NCBI RefSeq assembly: GCF_902832845.1
Contig: NZ_CADFDB010000001.1
Coordinates: forward strand, 248,001 to 312,000
Origin: Burkholderia metallica
GTDB lineage: Bacteria; Pseudomonadota; Gammaproteobacteria; Burkholderiales; Burkholderiaceae
DNA length: 64,000 bases
Reading direction: 5' to 3'
Below, piece after piece: positions 41,842 to 50,331 of this stretch. Each line of letters starts with the position of its first letter. The stretch's first letter is position 1. The translations under genes were made by a program, and so were the position numbers. Below the pieces are notes generated by a model. The model made no database searches and was not told the origin of the DNA. It saw only the letters and a list, made by a program, of their open reading frames with translations.

Positions 41842-43364
41842 CAGCGCAGCACGTGTTTCCAGTCGTCGTCGAAGCGGCGCACGAGCGGCTGGTCGTTGAG
41901 TTCGTTCGGCGACATCGGCAGCGCCGGCATGTCGGCCGGGAAGTGGAACATCTCGACGGCCGTCTGCGCGTCGAGCCAACGCGTGGGCACCGAGTAGTGC
42001 GTCGGCACCGTGAAGTCGCGGCGCTTGCCGGCGATCACGAAACCCCAGTCGCCGAACGACGGCACGTAGCAGTGATAAGGCCACGTGTTGAGCCCGGCTT
42101 CGTGCAGCGTCGCGATGATGGTCCAGTACGCGTGCGGCGCGAAGTACGGCGACGTCGACTGGATCACCGCGTAACCGTTCTCCGACAGGTGGCGCGCGAG
42201 CAGCCGGAACACCGGCACCGAATACAGCCGGCCGAGCCCGAAGTTGGTCGGGTCGGGAAAGTCGACGACGATCGCGTCGTACACGTCGGCATTCGATTCG
42301 AGCCAGCGCACCGCATCGTCGTTGATCACCTGCACGCGCGGGTCCTTCAGCGCGCCCTGGTTCAGCTTGACGAGCGGCGCGGACGTCGAGAACAGCTTCG
42401 TCATCGCGGGATCGAGATCGACGAGCGTGATCCGTTCGAGGTTGCGGTGCTTGAGCAGTTCGCGCACCGCGAGACCGTCGCCGCCGCCGAGTACGAGCAC
42501 GCGCTTCGCCCACGGCAGCGCCTCGATCGTCGGATGGATCAGCGCCTCGTGATAGCGGTGCTCGTCGCGCGACGAAAACTGCAGGTTGCCGTTCAGGTAG
42601 AGCCGCATGTCGTCGTGCCACTGCGTGAGCACGATGCGCTGGTACGGCGTCGTTTCCGAATAGATCGTCTCGTCGCCGTACACGCCGTGTTCGGCCCAGT
42701 GCGTGATGCGGTCCGACAGCGCGAACCCGGCGACGAGCAGCCCGATCACGAGCGACGCGCGCATCAGCTTGCCGCGCACGTTGCGGATCTCGTCGCGGAA
42801 CAGGTGCGTCGTCCACAGCGCGACGAAGGCGTTCAGGAGCCCGAACAGGAAGCTCGTGCGCAGCAGGCCGAGACGGGGCGCGAGCACGAGCGGGAAGATC
42901 AGCGATACGGCGAGCGAGCCGAGATAGTCGAAGGTCAGCACTTCGCTGACGGTATGGCGGAACGCCTGGCGGCGCTGCTGGAACGCGCGCATCACGAGCG
43001 GGATCTCCATCCCGATCAGCAGGCCGAGCGCGAGCACGAGTGCATAGAGCGCCGCGCGAAACGGTGCGGCGAGCCACGCGAACACCGCGAACACAGCGAA
43101 CAGCAGCGCGGCCGACACGCCGCCGAGCAGGCCGACGAGCAGCTCGATGTCGACGAAGCGGTCGAGCACGTCGTCGTCCTCGACGAACTTCGCGAGCCAC
43201 GAGCCGATCCCCATCGCGAACAGGTAGCAGCCGATCACCGACGAGAACTGCAGGATCGAATCGCCGAGCAGGTAGCTCGACAGCGCGCTGCTGATCAGTT
43301 CGTAGCCGAGCCCGCACGACGCGAGCACGAGGATCGACAGGACGAGCGCGCGCTTATGCAGCAT
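41841..43364 (-). CDS. speE: membrane-anchored spermidine-synthase-like protein
   Basis: A 507-residue protein with two parts. Residues about 1-215 form roughly seven transmembrane helices (for example LVLSILVLASCGLGYELISSA, then LALGLLIGMEIPLV). Residues about 225-490 form a spermidine-synthase-type aminopropyltransferase domain, with VLVLGGGDGLAVRELL binding decarboxylated AdoMet, then DLDPAM, NDDAVRWL and VVDFPDPTNFGLGRLYS. The second half is full length and keeps the conserved Asp residues. It would make spermidine-like polyamines at the inner membrane. Its divergent partner operon encodes AdoMet decarboxylase (SpeD), the enzyme supplying its aminopropyl donor. Confidence 0.85.
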   Translation of the reverse strand: MLHKRALVLSILVLASCGLGYELISSALSSYLLGDSILQFSSVIGCYLFAMGIGSWLAKFVEDDDVLDRFVDIELLVGLLGGVSAALLFAVFAVFAWLAAPFRAALYALVLALGLLIGMEIPLVMRAFQQRRQAFRHTVSEVLTFDYLGSLAVSLIFPLVLAPRLGLLRTSFLFGLLNAFVALWTTHLFRDEIRNVRGKLMRASLVIGLLVAGFALSDRITHWAEHGVYGDETIYSETTPYQRIVLTQWHDDMRLYLNGNLQFSSRDEHRYHEALIHPTIEALPWAKRVLVLGGGDGLAVRELLKHRNLERITLVDLDPAMTKLFSTSAPLVKLNQGALKDPRVQVINDDAVRWLESNADVYDAIVVDFPDPTNFGLGRLYSVPVFRLLARHLSENGYAVIQSTSPYFAPHAYWTIIATLHEAGLNTWPYHCYVPSFGDWGFVIAGKRRDFTVPTHYSVPTRWLDAQTAVEMFHFPADMPALPMSPNELNDQPLVRRFDDDWKHVLR

Positions 43365-43485
43365 GGCGCATCCGTTGTGCAGTGTTCGGCAATGTGGATA
43401 TACTGGCGCGGATTTTTGTCTGTCGGCCCCGAGCGGGCCGGCCGGCGACGGGGCGGCGAACCGAGCACAAAATCCGAGGAAAAGA

Positions 43486-43872
43486 ATGAATAGTGCCTAT
43501 CTTTATGCGGTTCATTTGCTGTCGGCGTTCGTGCTGCTTTTCGTGTTCGCGGCAGTGTACCTGAAGGTCACCCCGTTCGACGAACTGGCGCTGATCCGCG
43601 ACGGCAACGCGGCCGCGACGCTGTCGTTCGGCGGCGCGCTGATCGGTTTCTGCCTGACGCTCGCGTCCAGCATCGCGCACAATTCCACGCTCGGCGAAGT
43701 CGTGGTCTGGGCCATCGGCGCGATGATCGTCCAGTTGATCACCTATGCGGCGCTCACCCGCGTGATGCCCGGCATGAATCATGCAATCGAGGATCGCAAC
43801 GTCGCGATGGGCGGCCTGATGGGCACCGCGTCGCTCGTCGTCGGCATCATCAATGCCGCCTGCCTGACCTGA
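43486..43872 (+). CDS. DUF350 membrane protein (YjfL-like)
   Basis: A 128-residue inner-membrane protein with about four transmembrane helices. The DUF350 pattern is clear: DELALIRDGNAAATLSFGGALIGFCLTLASSI, then HNSTLGEVVVWAIGAMIVQLITY. The family is linked by neighbourhood to polyamine and glutathionylspermidine genes in other bacteria, for example YjfL near YjfC in E. coli. ATG 43486 has AGGAAAAG just upstream. It is first of a five-gene operon and divergent from the spermidine-synthase-like gene with 121 bases between starts. Confidence 0.87.
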   Translation: MNSAYLYAVHLLSAFVLLFVFAAVYLKVTPFDELALIRDGNAAATLSFGGALIGFCLTLASSIAHNSTLGEVVVWAIGAMIVQLITYAALTRVMPGMNHAIEDRNVAMGGLMGTASLVVGIINAACLT

Positions 43873-43899
43873 CGCGCCACGCGTTTCGAGGAGACCGAC

Positions 43900-44937
43900 A
43901 TGAGTCTGGGTTCATTCATCCGCAAGCAGTTCATCGACGTCCTGCAATGGACGGAGGACACCGACGGCGTGCTGGCCTGGCGCTATCCGATGGAAGACCA
44001 GGAAATCCAGTACGGCGGCAAGCTGACCGTGCGCGAAACGCAGGTCGCGATCTTCGTGAACGAAGGCAAGATCGCCGACGTCTTCCAGCCGGGGCTGTAC
44101 ACGCTGGAAACGAACACGCTCCCGGTGCTCACGTACCTGAAGAACTGGGACAAGTTCTTTCAGTCGCCTTTCAAGTCGGACGTCTATTTCTTCAGCACGC
44201 GGCTGCAACTCGGCCGCCGCTGGGGCACCGCGCAGCCGGTGACGATCCGTGACCGCGAATTCGGTTTTGTGCAGGTGCGTGCGTTCGGCATCTACTCGTA
44301 CCGGATCGTCGACGCGGGCGCGTTCCACCGCGAAGTGAGCGGCACGCGCGCGCAGTACACGGTCGACGATCTCGAACAGCAGTTGCGCAACCTGGTCGTC
44401 ACGGCGATGAGCACGACGTTCGGCTCGTCGGACGTGCCGTTCGTCGACATGGCCGCGAACCAGTCGCTGCTGTCGCAACGCGTCGCCGACGCGCTGGCGC
44501 CGGTGTTCACGCGCTATGGCCTCGCGCTTGACGCGTTCGCGGTCGAGAGCGTATCGCTGCCGGCCGAACTGCAGAAGGCGCTGGACCTGCGCATCGGCGC
44601 GGGGATGGCCGGCGATCTCGCCCGCGCCACGCAATACCAGACCGCGCAGGCGATTCCGCTCGCCGCGCAAAACCCGGGCGGCATCGCCGGCGTCGGCGCG
44701 GGGCTCGCGGCCGGCGCGGCGATCGGGCAGGCGATGGCCGGCCAGATCGCGGGCGCCGCGCCGCCCGCGCCCGTGGCGGCGCCGGCGGCGGCTGCGCCGG
44801 CGGCAGCTGCGCCGGCGGCAGGTACCGATTACGTGCAGCGGCTCGAACAGTTGAAGGCGCTGTTCGACAAGGGCCTCGTGACCGAAGACGAATATTCGCG
44901 CGCGAAGGCCGAGATCCTCGCGAAGCTCACCGGTTAA
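43900..44937 (+). CDS. SPFH (virion-core-like) protein with SHOCT tail
   Basis: A 345-residue protein. Residues about 20-270 form an SPFH/band-7-like domain of the YdjI/'virion core protein' type (QVAIFVNEGKIADVFQPGLYTLET, then VYFFSTRLQLGRRWGTAQPVTIRD). An alanine- and proline-rich linker (PAAAAPAAAAPAAG) follows. The C-terminus (about 310-345, LEQLKALFDKGLVTEDEYSRAKAEIL) is a SHOCT motif, a short helical module that helps oligomerise. It has no obvious TM helix, so it is probably a peripheral scaffold. It begins 27 bases after the DUF350 gene. Confidence 0.86.
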   Translation: MSLGSFIRKQFIDVLQWTEDTDGVLAWRYPMEDQEIQYGGKLTVRETQVAIFVNEGKIADVFQPGLYTLETNTLPVLTYLKNWDKFFQSPFKSDVYFFSTRLQLGRRWGTAQPVTIRDREFGFVQVRAFGIYSYRIVDAGAFHREVSGTRAQYTVDDLEQQLRNLVVTAMSTTFGSSDVPFVDMAANQSLLSQRVADALAPVFTRYGLALDAFAVESVSLPAELQKALDLRIGAGMAGDLARATQYQTAQAIPLAAQNPGGIAGVGAGLAAGAAIGQAMAGQIAGAAPPAPVAAPAAAAPAAAAPAAGTDYVQRLEQLKALFDKGLVTEDEYSRAKAEILAKLTG

Positions 44938-44946
44938 GCGTCGCGC

Positions 44947-46473
44947 ATGTTCAGTACCTCGTGCCCCCAGTGCGGCGCGCCGGTCGAGTTTCGCTCGGCC
45001 GCGGCGGTCATGGCCGTCTGCGCGTTCTGCCGCAGTACGCTGCTCAAGCGCGGTGCCGACGTCGAACGGATCGGCGAACTGGCCACGGTGCTCGACGATG
45101 CGTCGCCGATCCAGATCGGCACGGCCGGGCGCTACGGCAAGCGCGCGTTCACGGTGCTCGGGCGCATCCAGATGACGTACGACGCCGGCGCCTGGAGCGA
45201 GTGGTACGTCGTGTTCGACGACGGCGCGTTCGGCTGGCTGTCCGATGCGTCGGGCCAGTATGCGATCACGGTGCGCGAGCCCGACGACGCGATCGGCGCG
45301 ACCTGGCCGGCGTTCAACGCGCTCGAACCCGGCATGCGGATCGACCACGGCGGCCGCGCGTATCTCGTGTCCGACGTGCGCACCGCACGCTGCACGGGCG
45401 GCGACGGCGAGTTGCCGTTCCGGGTCGATGCGGGGTGGGAAGCGCGCGTGGCCGATTTGCGCACCGGCAACGCATTCGCGACCTACGACTATTCCGATGC
45501 CGCCGCGAACGGCGGGCGCCCGGCGGTCTACGTGGGCGAAGCATTCGAGTTCGACGCACTCGCGTTCACCGGGCTGCGCGATACCGAGAACGAGACGCGC
45601 GAGCAGCGCGGCGCGGAGATGGTGCCGTTCGCGTGCCCGAGTTGCGGTGCGCCGCTGTCGTATGCGCCGAACGTGGCCGATTACGTCGTGTGCGGAAACT
45701 GCCATGCGGGCGTGCAGTGCACGGCCGAGCAGCAGACCGTGTTCGCCGCGCAGCGCAGGCTCGACGCGGTGAAGGGCGCGCTGGAGCTCGGCGCGGTCGG
45801 TACGTTCGACGGCGCGAAGTACACGGTGATCGGGATGATGCGTTGCCGCGTGCCGGGCGACGACGAGACGTGGGACGAATACCTGCTGCTGAATCCGAAA
45901 CGCGGCTTCCTGTGGCTCGTGCAGAGCGACGGGCGCTGGGAGCGCGTGCAGGTGCTCGACCAATGGCCGACGATCGGCGGCGATGCCGACGTGACCGACG
46001 GCGGCAAGACCTATCGCCTGCGCGAGACATACGACTCGGAGGTCGTCTACGTGGTCGGGGCGTTCAACTGGCGTGTGCAGGTCGGCGATCGCACGTCGAT
46101 CATCGACTACGGCTGGCAGAAGGACAAGCTGACGCGCGAGCGCAGCGCCGCGGAGATCGTGTGGTCGCGCGCGCGGCCGCTGTCGGGCAGCGCGCTCGCC
46201 GACCGCTTCGGCATGCCGGCGCTCGCGACGGCCGCGGCTACCGGGGCTACGGCGGCAACCGGCGCCGCCGCGTCGACCGGCCTGTTCGGCGGAAAAGGCC
46301 CGCACAGTTTCGCGCCGCTGCCGCTCGTGTTCAGCGCGCTGCTCGTGATCCTGAATATGGGCTCGCTGTTTTCGTTTAGCGGGCGCACCGTCTACGTGCT
46401 GATCGGCCTGCTGGTGCTGTGGCTGCCTGAATGGCTGTGGAAGCGCTTTGCATCGGACGGGGGCGGAGCGTGA
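44947..46473 (+). CDS. DUF4178 protein with two zinc-ribbon-like domains and C-terminal membrane helices
   Basis: A 508-residue protein built from a tandem repeat. Each half has a CxxC...CxxC zinc ribbon (TSCPQCGAPVEF...AFCRST, and FACPSCGAPLSY...CGNCHAG) followed by a DUF4178 beta-rich domain (IGTAGRYGKRAFTVLGRIQM, then VGTFDGAKYTVIGMMRC). After residue about 450, two hydrophobic helices (LVFSALLVILNMGSLFSF and VYVLIGLLVLWLPEWLW) anchor it in the membrane. DUF4178 has no assigned function. It starts nine bases after the SPFH gene and overlaps the next ORF by four bases. Confidence 0.84.
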   Translation: MFSTSCPQCGAPVEFRSAAAVMAVCAFCRSTLLKRGADVERIGELATVLDDASPIQIGTAGRYGKRAFTVLGRIQMTYDAGAWSEWYVVFDDGAFGWLSDASGQYAITVREPDDAIGATWPAFNALEPGMRIDHGGRAYLVSDVRTARCTGGDGELPFRVDAGWEARVADLRTGNAFATYDYSDAAANGGRPAVYVGEAFEFDALAFTGLRDTENETREQRGAEMVPFACPSCGAPLSYAPNVADYVVCGNCHAGVQCTAEQQTVFAAQRRLDAVKGALELGAVGTFDGAKYTVIGMMRCRVPGDDETWDEYLLLNPKRGFLWLVQSDGRWERVQVLDQWPTIGGDADVTDGGKTYRLRETYDSEVVYVVGAFNWRVQVGDRTSIIDYGWQKDKLTRERSAAEIVWSRARPLSGSALADRFGMPALATAAATGATAATGAAASTGLFGGKGPHSFAPLPLVFSALLVILNMGSLFSFSGRTVYVLIGLLVLWLPEWLWKRFASDGGGA

Positions 46474-46619
46474 TCCGGTACATCCTCTACGGCATTTACG
46501 CGCTGATCGTCGTCACGCTGTTCAGCTGCGCATCGATCGGCGGCAGCGGTTCGGGCGGCAGCGGCTGGGGCAGTTCGTCGGCCCGCAGCGGCTACTCGTC
46601 GTACGGGTCGCACAAATGA
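46470..46619 (+). CDS. 49-residue single-pass membrane protein
   Basis: A tiny coupled ORF: GTG start at 46470 inside a GTGA overlap with the DUF4178 gene, and an ATGA overlap with speD at its end. Residues about 3-21 (RYILYGIYALIVVTLFSCA) form one transmembrane helix ending at a cysteine. The rest is a Gly/Ser-rich tail (GGSGSGGSGWGSSSARSG). The TLFSCAS stretch could be a lipobox-like site. GGAG in gggcggagc precedes the start. Overlap on both sides argues that it is a genuine gene, perhaps a small subunit of the membrane complex. Confidence 0.7.
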   Translation: MIRYILYGIYALIVVTLFSCASIGGSGSGGSGWGSSSARSGYSSYGSHK

Positions 46620-47002
46620 CCGCGTTCGACGGGATTGCGGCACCGCCGCGCGCGACGTTCGGTTCGCACGTGCTGGCCGATCTGGCCGGCATCGACGCCG
46701 CGCTGCTGCGCGACGCCGCGCGGCTCGAGGCGCTGCTGACCGACGCGGCGCAGCGGGCGGGCGCCCGCGTGATCGGCGCGCATTTCCATCATTTCGGCGG
46801 CGAGCATGGCGTGACGGGGGTCGTGCTGCTCGCCGAATCGCACATCACGATCCACACATGGCCCGAGCATCGCTTCGCGGCCGTCGACGCGTTCATGTGC
46901 GGCGCGGCGCGCGCGGCCGATGCGGTCGATGCGATCGCCGCCGCGCTCGGCGCGCAGGCGCAGGTCCGGCAGCAGGTCGCGCGCGGCGGCGCGGCAATGT
47001 AA
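46616..47002 (+). CDS. speD: S-adenosylmethionine decarboxylase proenzyme
   Basis: A 128-residue prokaryotic AdoMet decarboxylase of the small SpeH type. The self-cleavage site that yields the pyruvoyl group is Glu74-Ser75 in LLAESHITIHTWPE, and the conserved His and Cys lie in HFHHFGGEHG and AFMCGAA. It makes decarboxylated AdoMet, the aminopropyl donor for spermidine synthesis, in the cytoplasm. It is translationally coupled to the small membrane ORF, so its synthesis is tied to the DUF350-SPFH-DUF4178 complex. The divergent spermidine-synthase-like gene is its natural partner. Confidence 0.9.
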   Translation: MTAFDGIAAPPRATFGSHVLADLAGIDAALLRDAARLEALLTDAAQRAGARVIGAHFHHFGGEHGVTGVVLLAESHITIHTWPEHRFAAVDAFMCGAARAADAVDAIAAALGAQAQVRQQVARGGAAM

Positions 47003-47092
47003 CCGGGCGAGTCGCGTTCCTGACGCTATTCCCGTCAACGGTCGAACCGGAACGACGACACGCCGCGCAGCGTCGCGCGGCACATGCCGCTG

Positions 47093-47545
47093 TCAGTGCG
47101 GCACCGCTTCGGCTTCGGCCCAGCGCTTGAACGAATCGAGGCGCCGGCGCGTCTGCACGAGGTAGAACGCGCCGATCAGCGGTTCGAGCAGCCAGCGCAG
47201 CCAGGCCGGCTGCGCGCGGAAGTGATATGTGAATTTCACCTCGGTCGTGCCGGGCGTGTGCTCGGTGAAGTTCCAGCTGCCGCTGAAGCGTTCGAGCACT
47301 TTCGGCCCGTCGACCATTTCGACGGCCGCGACCTGCGGCGGACGGTACGAGATGTAGCGCGACACCATCGTCGCGCCCGACTGGCTGCGGCAGAACGCAT
47401 CGACGCCGACGTCGGCCGCCGCTCCGTCGAGCAGGTAGGCGTCGGCGAGGAAGCTGTCCCACATGAGCCGCCGCGCGTAATCCTGCGACCACGTGAAGAG
47501 GCGCCTGCGATCGACGCCGACGGTCCGGCTGACTGAGATCCTCAT
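47093..47545 (-). CDS. SRPBCC/START-like small-molecule-binding protein
   Basis: A 150-residue protein of the SRPBCC (polyketide cyclase/dehydrase, START-like) superfamily. It has the expected N-terminal strand ISVSRTVGVDRRRLFTWSQDYARRLMWD, a central beta-sheet and a long C-terminal helix (WLRWLLEPLIGAFYLVQTRRRLDSFKRWAE). The family folds around hydrophobic ligands; the one here is unknown. It is convergent with speD, leaving 90 bases, and does not belong to that operon. ATG 47545 is used as the first Met of the domain. Confidence 0.75.
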   Translation of the reverse strand: MRISVSRTVGVDRRRLFTWSQDYARRLMWDSFLADAYLLDGAAADVGVDAFCRSQSGATMVSRYISYRPPQVAAVEMVDGPKVLERFSGSWNFTEHTPGTTEVKFTYHFRAQPAWLRWLLEPLIGAFYLVQTRRRLDSFKRWAEAEAVPH

Positions 47546-47642
47546 GATGGCGGACGCAATGGCGCGGATTGGGATGAAATCGAGTGTAACCCGCCAATGC
47601 CGCGCATTTCTTCATACTTCGTCAAGTCGAGGAGGGGCTCGA

Positions 47643-47671
47643 TTGACGCACTCCGGGATTTCACCTAGAGT
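47643..47671 (+). promoter_or_regulatory. sigma70-type promoter for nadM
   Basis: TTGACG at 47643-47648 and TAGAGT at 47666-47671 flank an optimal 17-base spacer. The predicted start is about 50 bases before the nadM ATG, so the leader contains the hairpin at 47683. Confidence 0.6.
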
Positions 47672-47682
47672 TCGTGTCAACC

Positions 47683-47701
47683 CTTCGGGAAAGACCCGAA
47701 G
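47683..47701 (+). other. leader hairpin before nadM
   Basis: CTTCGGG-AAAGA-CCCGAAG forms a perfect 7-bp stem in the predicted nadM leader, 25 bases before the ATG and about 12 before the RBS. It lacks a T-run, so it is not a terminator. A protein-binding or translational-control element is possible. Confidence 0.45.
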
Positions 47702-47726
47702 CGTTTCAATCTCTTGAGGGAGCCTC

Positions 47727-48767
47727 ATGAGTACGCAACAGAACCGGCGCTTCGACGCGCTCGTTTTCATTGGTCGTTTCCAGCCTCCGCATCGTGGTCA
47801 CCTGAACGTGCTGAAGTCGGCACTGAGCCGGGCCGAACGCGTGTGCGTGCTGATCGGATCGACCGACAAGCCCCGCACCATCAAGGATCCGTTTTCGTTC
47901 GACGAGCGCCGCCAGATGCTGGCTTCGCTGCTCGACGCGTCCGAGCGCGACCGCGTCACGATCGCACCGTTGCAGGATTCGACCTACAACGACGGCGACT
48001 GGGTGCGCTGGGTGCAGGACGCCGTCGCGTCCGCGCTCGGCGACGTCGCGCAGCGCAAGGTCGGGCTGATCGGCCACGAGAAGGACGCCACGTCGTATTA
48101 CCTGCGGATGTTCCCGCAATGGGAGCTCGTCGACGTCGATGCGACCGAAGACATTTCCGCCACCGAGATCCGCGACCAGTATTTCGCCGAACGCCCCAAC
48201 AGCTTCGTGCAATGGGCCGTGCCGGAACCGGTGTTCGGCTGGCTCGAGCGTTTCCGCACGCAGCCGGAATTCGCGCAACTGAAGTCGGAAGCCGAATTCA
48301 TCGCCGGCTATCGCAAGGCGTGGGCGGCCGCACCGTATCCGGTCACGTTCGTGACGGTCGACGCGGTGGTCGTGCATTCGGGCCATATCCTGCTCGTGCG
48401 CCGTCGCAGCGAGCCGGGCCGAGGCCTGTGGGCGCTGCCGGGCGGGTTCGTGAACCAGGACGAGCGGCTCGACGCGGCCTGTATCCGCGAGCTGCGCGAA
48501 GAAACCGGCCTGAAGCTGCCGGAGCCCGTGCTGCGCGGCTCGATCAAGGACCGCCAGGTGTTCGACCACCCCACGCGTTCGCTGCGCGGGCGCACGATCA
48601 CGCACGCGTGCCTGTTCAACTTCCCGACCGGCGAATTGCCGCGCGTGAAGGGCAGCGACGACGCCGACAAGGCGCGCTGGGTGCCGCTGAACGAATTCGC
48701 GCAGATGCGCGGCGTGATGTTCGAGGATCACTTCGACATCGCGTATCACTTCCTGGGGAAGCTGTGA
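47727..48767 (+). CDS. nadM: bifunctional NMN adenylyltransferase / Nudix hydrolase
   Basis: A 346-residue fusion. Residues about 10-185 are a NadM-type nucleotidyltransferase with the signature VFIGRFQPPHRGHLNVLKSA (HxGH), and ISATEIRDQYFAERPN. Residues about 205-346 are a Nudix domain with GGFVNQDERLDAACIRELREETGL, a complete Nudix box. The first domain joins NMN and ATP to form NAD; the second in homologues hydrolyses ADP-ribose. It lies 73 bases before nadV, giving a two-step nicotinamide salvage pathway. GAGGGAG just before ATG 47727 is a good RBS. Confidence 0.92.
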   Translation: MSTQQNRRFDALVFIGRFQPPHRGHLNVLKSALSRAERVCVLIGSTDKPRTIKDPFSFDERRQMLASLLDASERDRVTIAPLQDSTYNDGDWVRWVQDAVASALGDVAQRKVGLIGHEKDATSYYLRMFPQWELVDVDATEDISATEIRDQYFAERPNSFVQWAVPEPVFGWLERFRTQPEFAQLKSEAEFIAGYRKAWAAAPYPVTFVTVDAVVVHSGHILLVRRRSEPGRGLWALPGGFVNQDERLDAACIRELREETGLKLPEPVLRGSIKDRQVFDHPTRSLRGRTITHACLFNFPTGELPRVKGSDDADKARWVPLNEFAQMRGVMFEDHFDIAYHFLGKL

Positions 48768-48840
48768 CACGCTGATTCCCCGCAATCCGTCCGCCGCGAC
48801 AGACGCGGCGGCACTTCAACGGCCTAGAGGAGCTCTAGCC

Positions 48841-50274
48841 ATGCAAAGCGATCCCGGCGGCTTTGCCGCGATTCTCGCCAATCCGATCCTCAACACGGAT
48901 TCGTACAAAGCTTCCCATTTCCTGCAATATCCGCCCGACGCGACGGCGATGTTCTCGTACGTCGAATCGCGCGGCGGCCGCTACGACCGCACGCTGTTCT
49001 TCGGCCTGCAGATGCTGCTGAAGGATTATCTGTGCAAGCCGATCACGCACGCGATGATCGACGAGGCGCGCGACTTCTTCACGGTGCACGGCGAGCCGTT
49101 CAACGAAGCGGGGTGGCGCTATATCGTCGAACGCTACGACGGCTATCTGCCCGTGAAGATCCGCGCGGTGCCCGAGGGGTCGGTCGTGCCGGTGCACAAC
49201 GTGCTGATGACGGTCGAATGCGCCGATCCGCAGGTGTTCTGGCTCGCGTCGTATCTCGAGACGATGCTGTTGCGCGTCTGGTATCCGGTGACGGTCGCGA
49301 CGCGCAGCTGGCACCTGCGGCAGACGATCCGCCGCTTCCTCGAAAAGACCGACGACGATCTCGCACAACTGCCGTTCAAGCTGCACGACTTCGGCGCGCG
49401 CGGCGTGTCGAGCGCGGAGTCGGCCGCGATCGGCGGCGCCGCGCACCTCGTGAATTTCATGGGCTCGGACACGGTGCTCGGCGTACTGGCCGCGAACCGT
49501 TTCTATCGCGAGCCGATGGCCGCGTATTCGGTGCCGGCGGCCGAACACAGCACGATCACGTCGTGGGGCCGCGAACACGAAGCCGATGCGTACCGGAACA
49601 TGATTCGCCGCTTCGGGCTGCCCGGTGCGATCGTATCGGTCGTGTCGGACTCCTACGATCTGTTCGCCGCGCTCGATCTGTGGGGCGGCGAGCTTCGTCA
49701 GGCCGTGCTCGACTCGGGCGCGACGCTCGTCGTGCGACCCGATTCGGGCGACCCGGTGAAAATCGTGCTGCAGACCGTGCGCGCGCTCGACGAATCGTTC
49801 GGCTCGACCGTGAACGGCAAGGGGCGGCGCGTGCTGAACCGCGTGCGCGTGATCCAGGGCGACGGCGTCGACGAGCTGTCGATCGAAGCGATCCTTTCCG
49901 CGCTCGACGATGCGGGCTATGCGGCCGGCAACGTCGTGTTCGGGATGGGCGGCGCGCTGTTGCAGCAGGTGAATCGCGATACGCAGCGCTTTGCGATGAA
50001 GTGCTCGGCGATCCGGCGCGGCGACGTATGGCACGACGTCCGCAAGGATCCGGTCACCGACCAGGGCAAGCGCTCGAAGAAGGGGCGGCTCACGCTGCTG
50101 CGCAGCATGCGCACCGGTGAGTATCGGACCGTGACGCTGCCCGTCGCTTGGGACGACCGGGTGCTGGAAGGCGAGTGGGAAGAGGCGCTGGTAACGGTGT
50201 TCGATACGGGGCGGTTGCTGGTCGACACGACGTTTGCGGAAGTGCGGGCGAGGGCGCACGCGGGGGAGGTGTGA
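48841..50274 (+). CDS. nadV: nicotinamide phosphoribosyltransferase
   Basis: A 477-residue NAMPT-type enzyme, not the smaller nicotinate enzyme. Landmarks are NTDSYKASHFLQYPP at the N-terminus, LHDFGARGVSSAESAAIGGAAHLVNFMGSDT, PAAEHSTITSWG, VVRPDSGDP and VIQGDGVDELS. It converts nicotinamide and PRPP to NMN in the cytoplasm, which NadM then adenylates. GGAG of 'gaggagct' lies 9-12 bases upstream of ATG 48841. A strong symmetrical hairpin follows its stop. Confidence 0.92.
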   Translation: MQSDPGGFAAILANPILNTDSYKASHFLQYPPDATAMFSYVESRGGRYDRTLFFGLQMLLKDYLCKPITHAMIDEARDFFTVHGEPFNEAGWRYIVERYDGYLPVKIRAVPEGSVVPVHNVLMTVECADPQVFWLASYLETMLLRVWYPVTVATRSWHLRQTIRRFLEKTDDDLAQLPFKLHDFGARGVSSAESAAIGGAAHLVNFMGSDTVLGVLAANRFYREPMAAYSVPAAEHSTITSWGREHEADAYRNMIRRFGLPGAIVSVVSDSYDLFAALDLWGGELRQAVLDSGATLVVRPDSGDPVKIVLQTVRALDESFGSTVNGKGRRVLNRVRVIQGDGVDELSIEAILSALDDAGYAAGNVVFGMGGALLQQVNRDTQRFAMKCSAIRRGDVWHDVRKDPVTDQGKRSKKGRLTLLRSMRTGEYRTVTLPVAWDDRVLEGEWEEALVTVFDTGRLLVDTTFAEVRARAHAGEV

Positions 50275-50286
50275 CGCAGCCCACCG

Positions 50287-50331
50287 GCGCGAACGGGGCG
50301 GCAGCGCGCGATGCGGCCGCCCCGTTCGCGC
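50287..50331. terminator. 16-bp stem between convergent nadV and NmrA-like genes
   Basis: GCGCGAACGGGGCGGC at 50287-50302 pairs perfectly with its complement at 50316-50331 across a 13-base loop. It fills the gap between two convergent genes. There is no U-tract on either strand, so any termination would be bidirectional and structure-driven. Confidence 0.55.
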
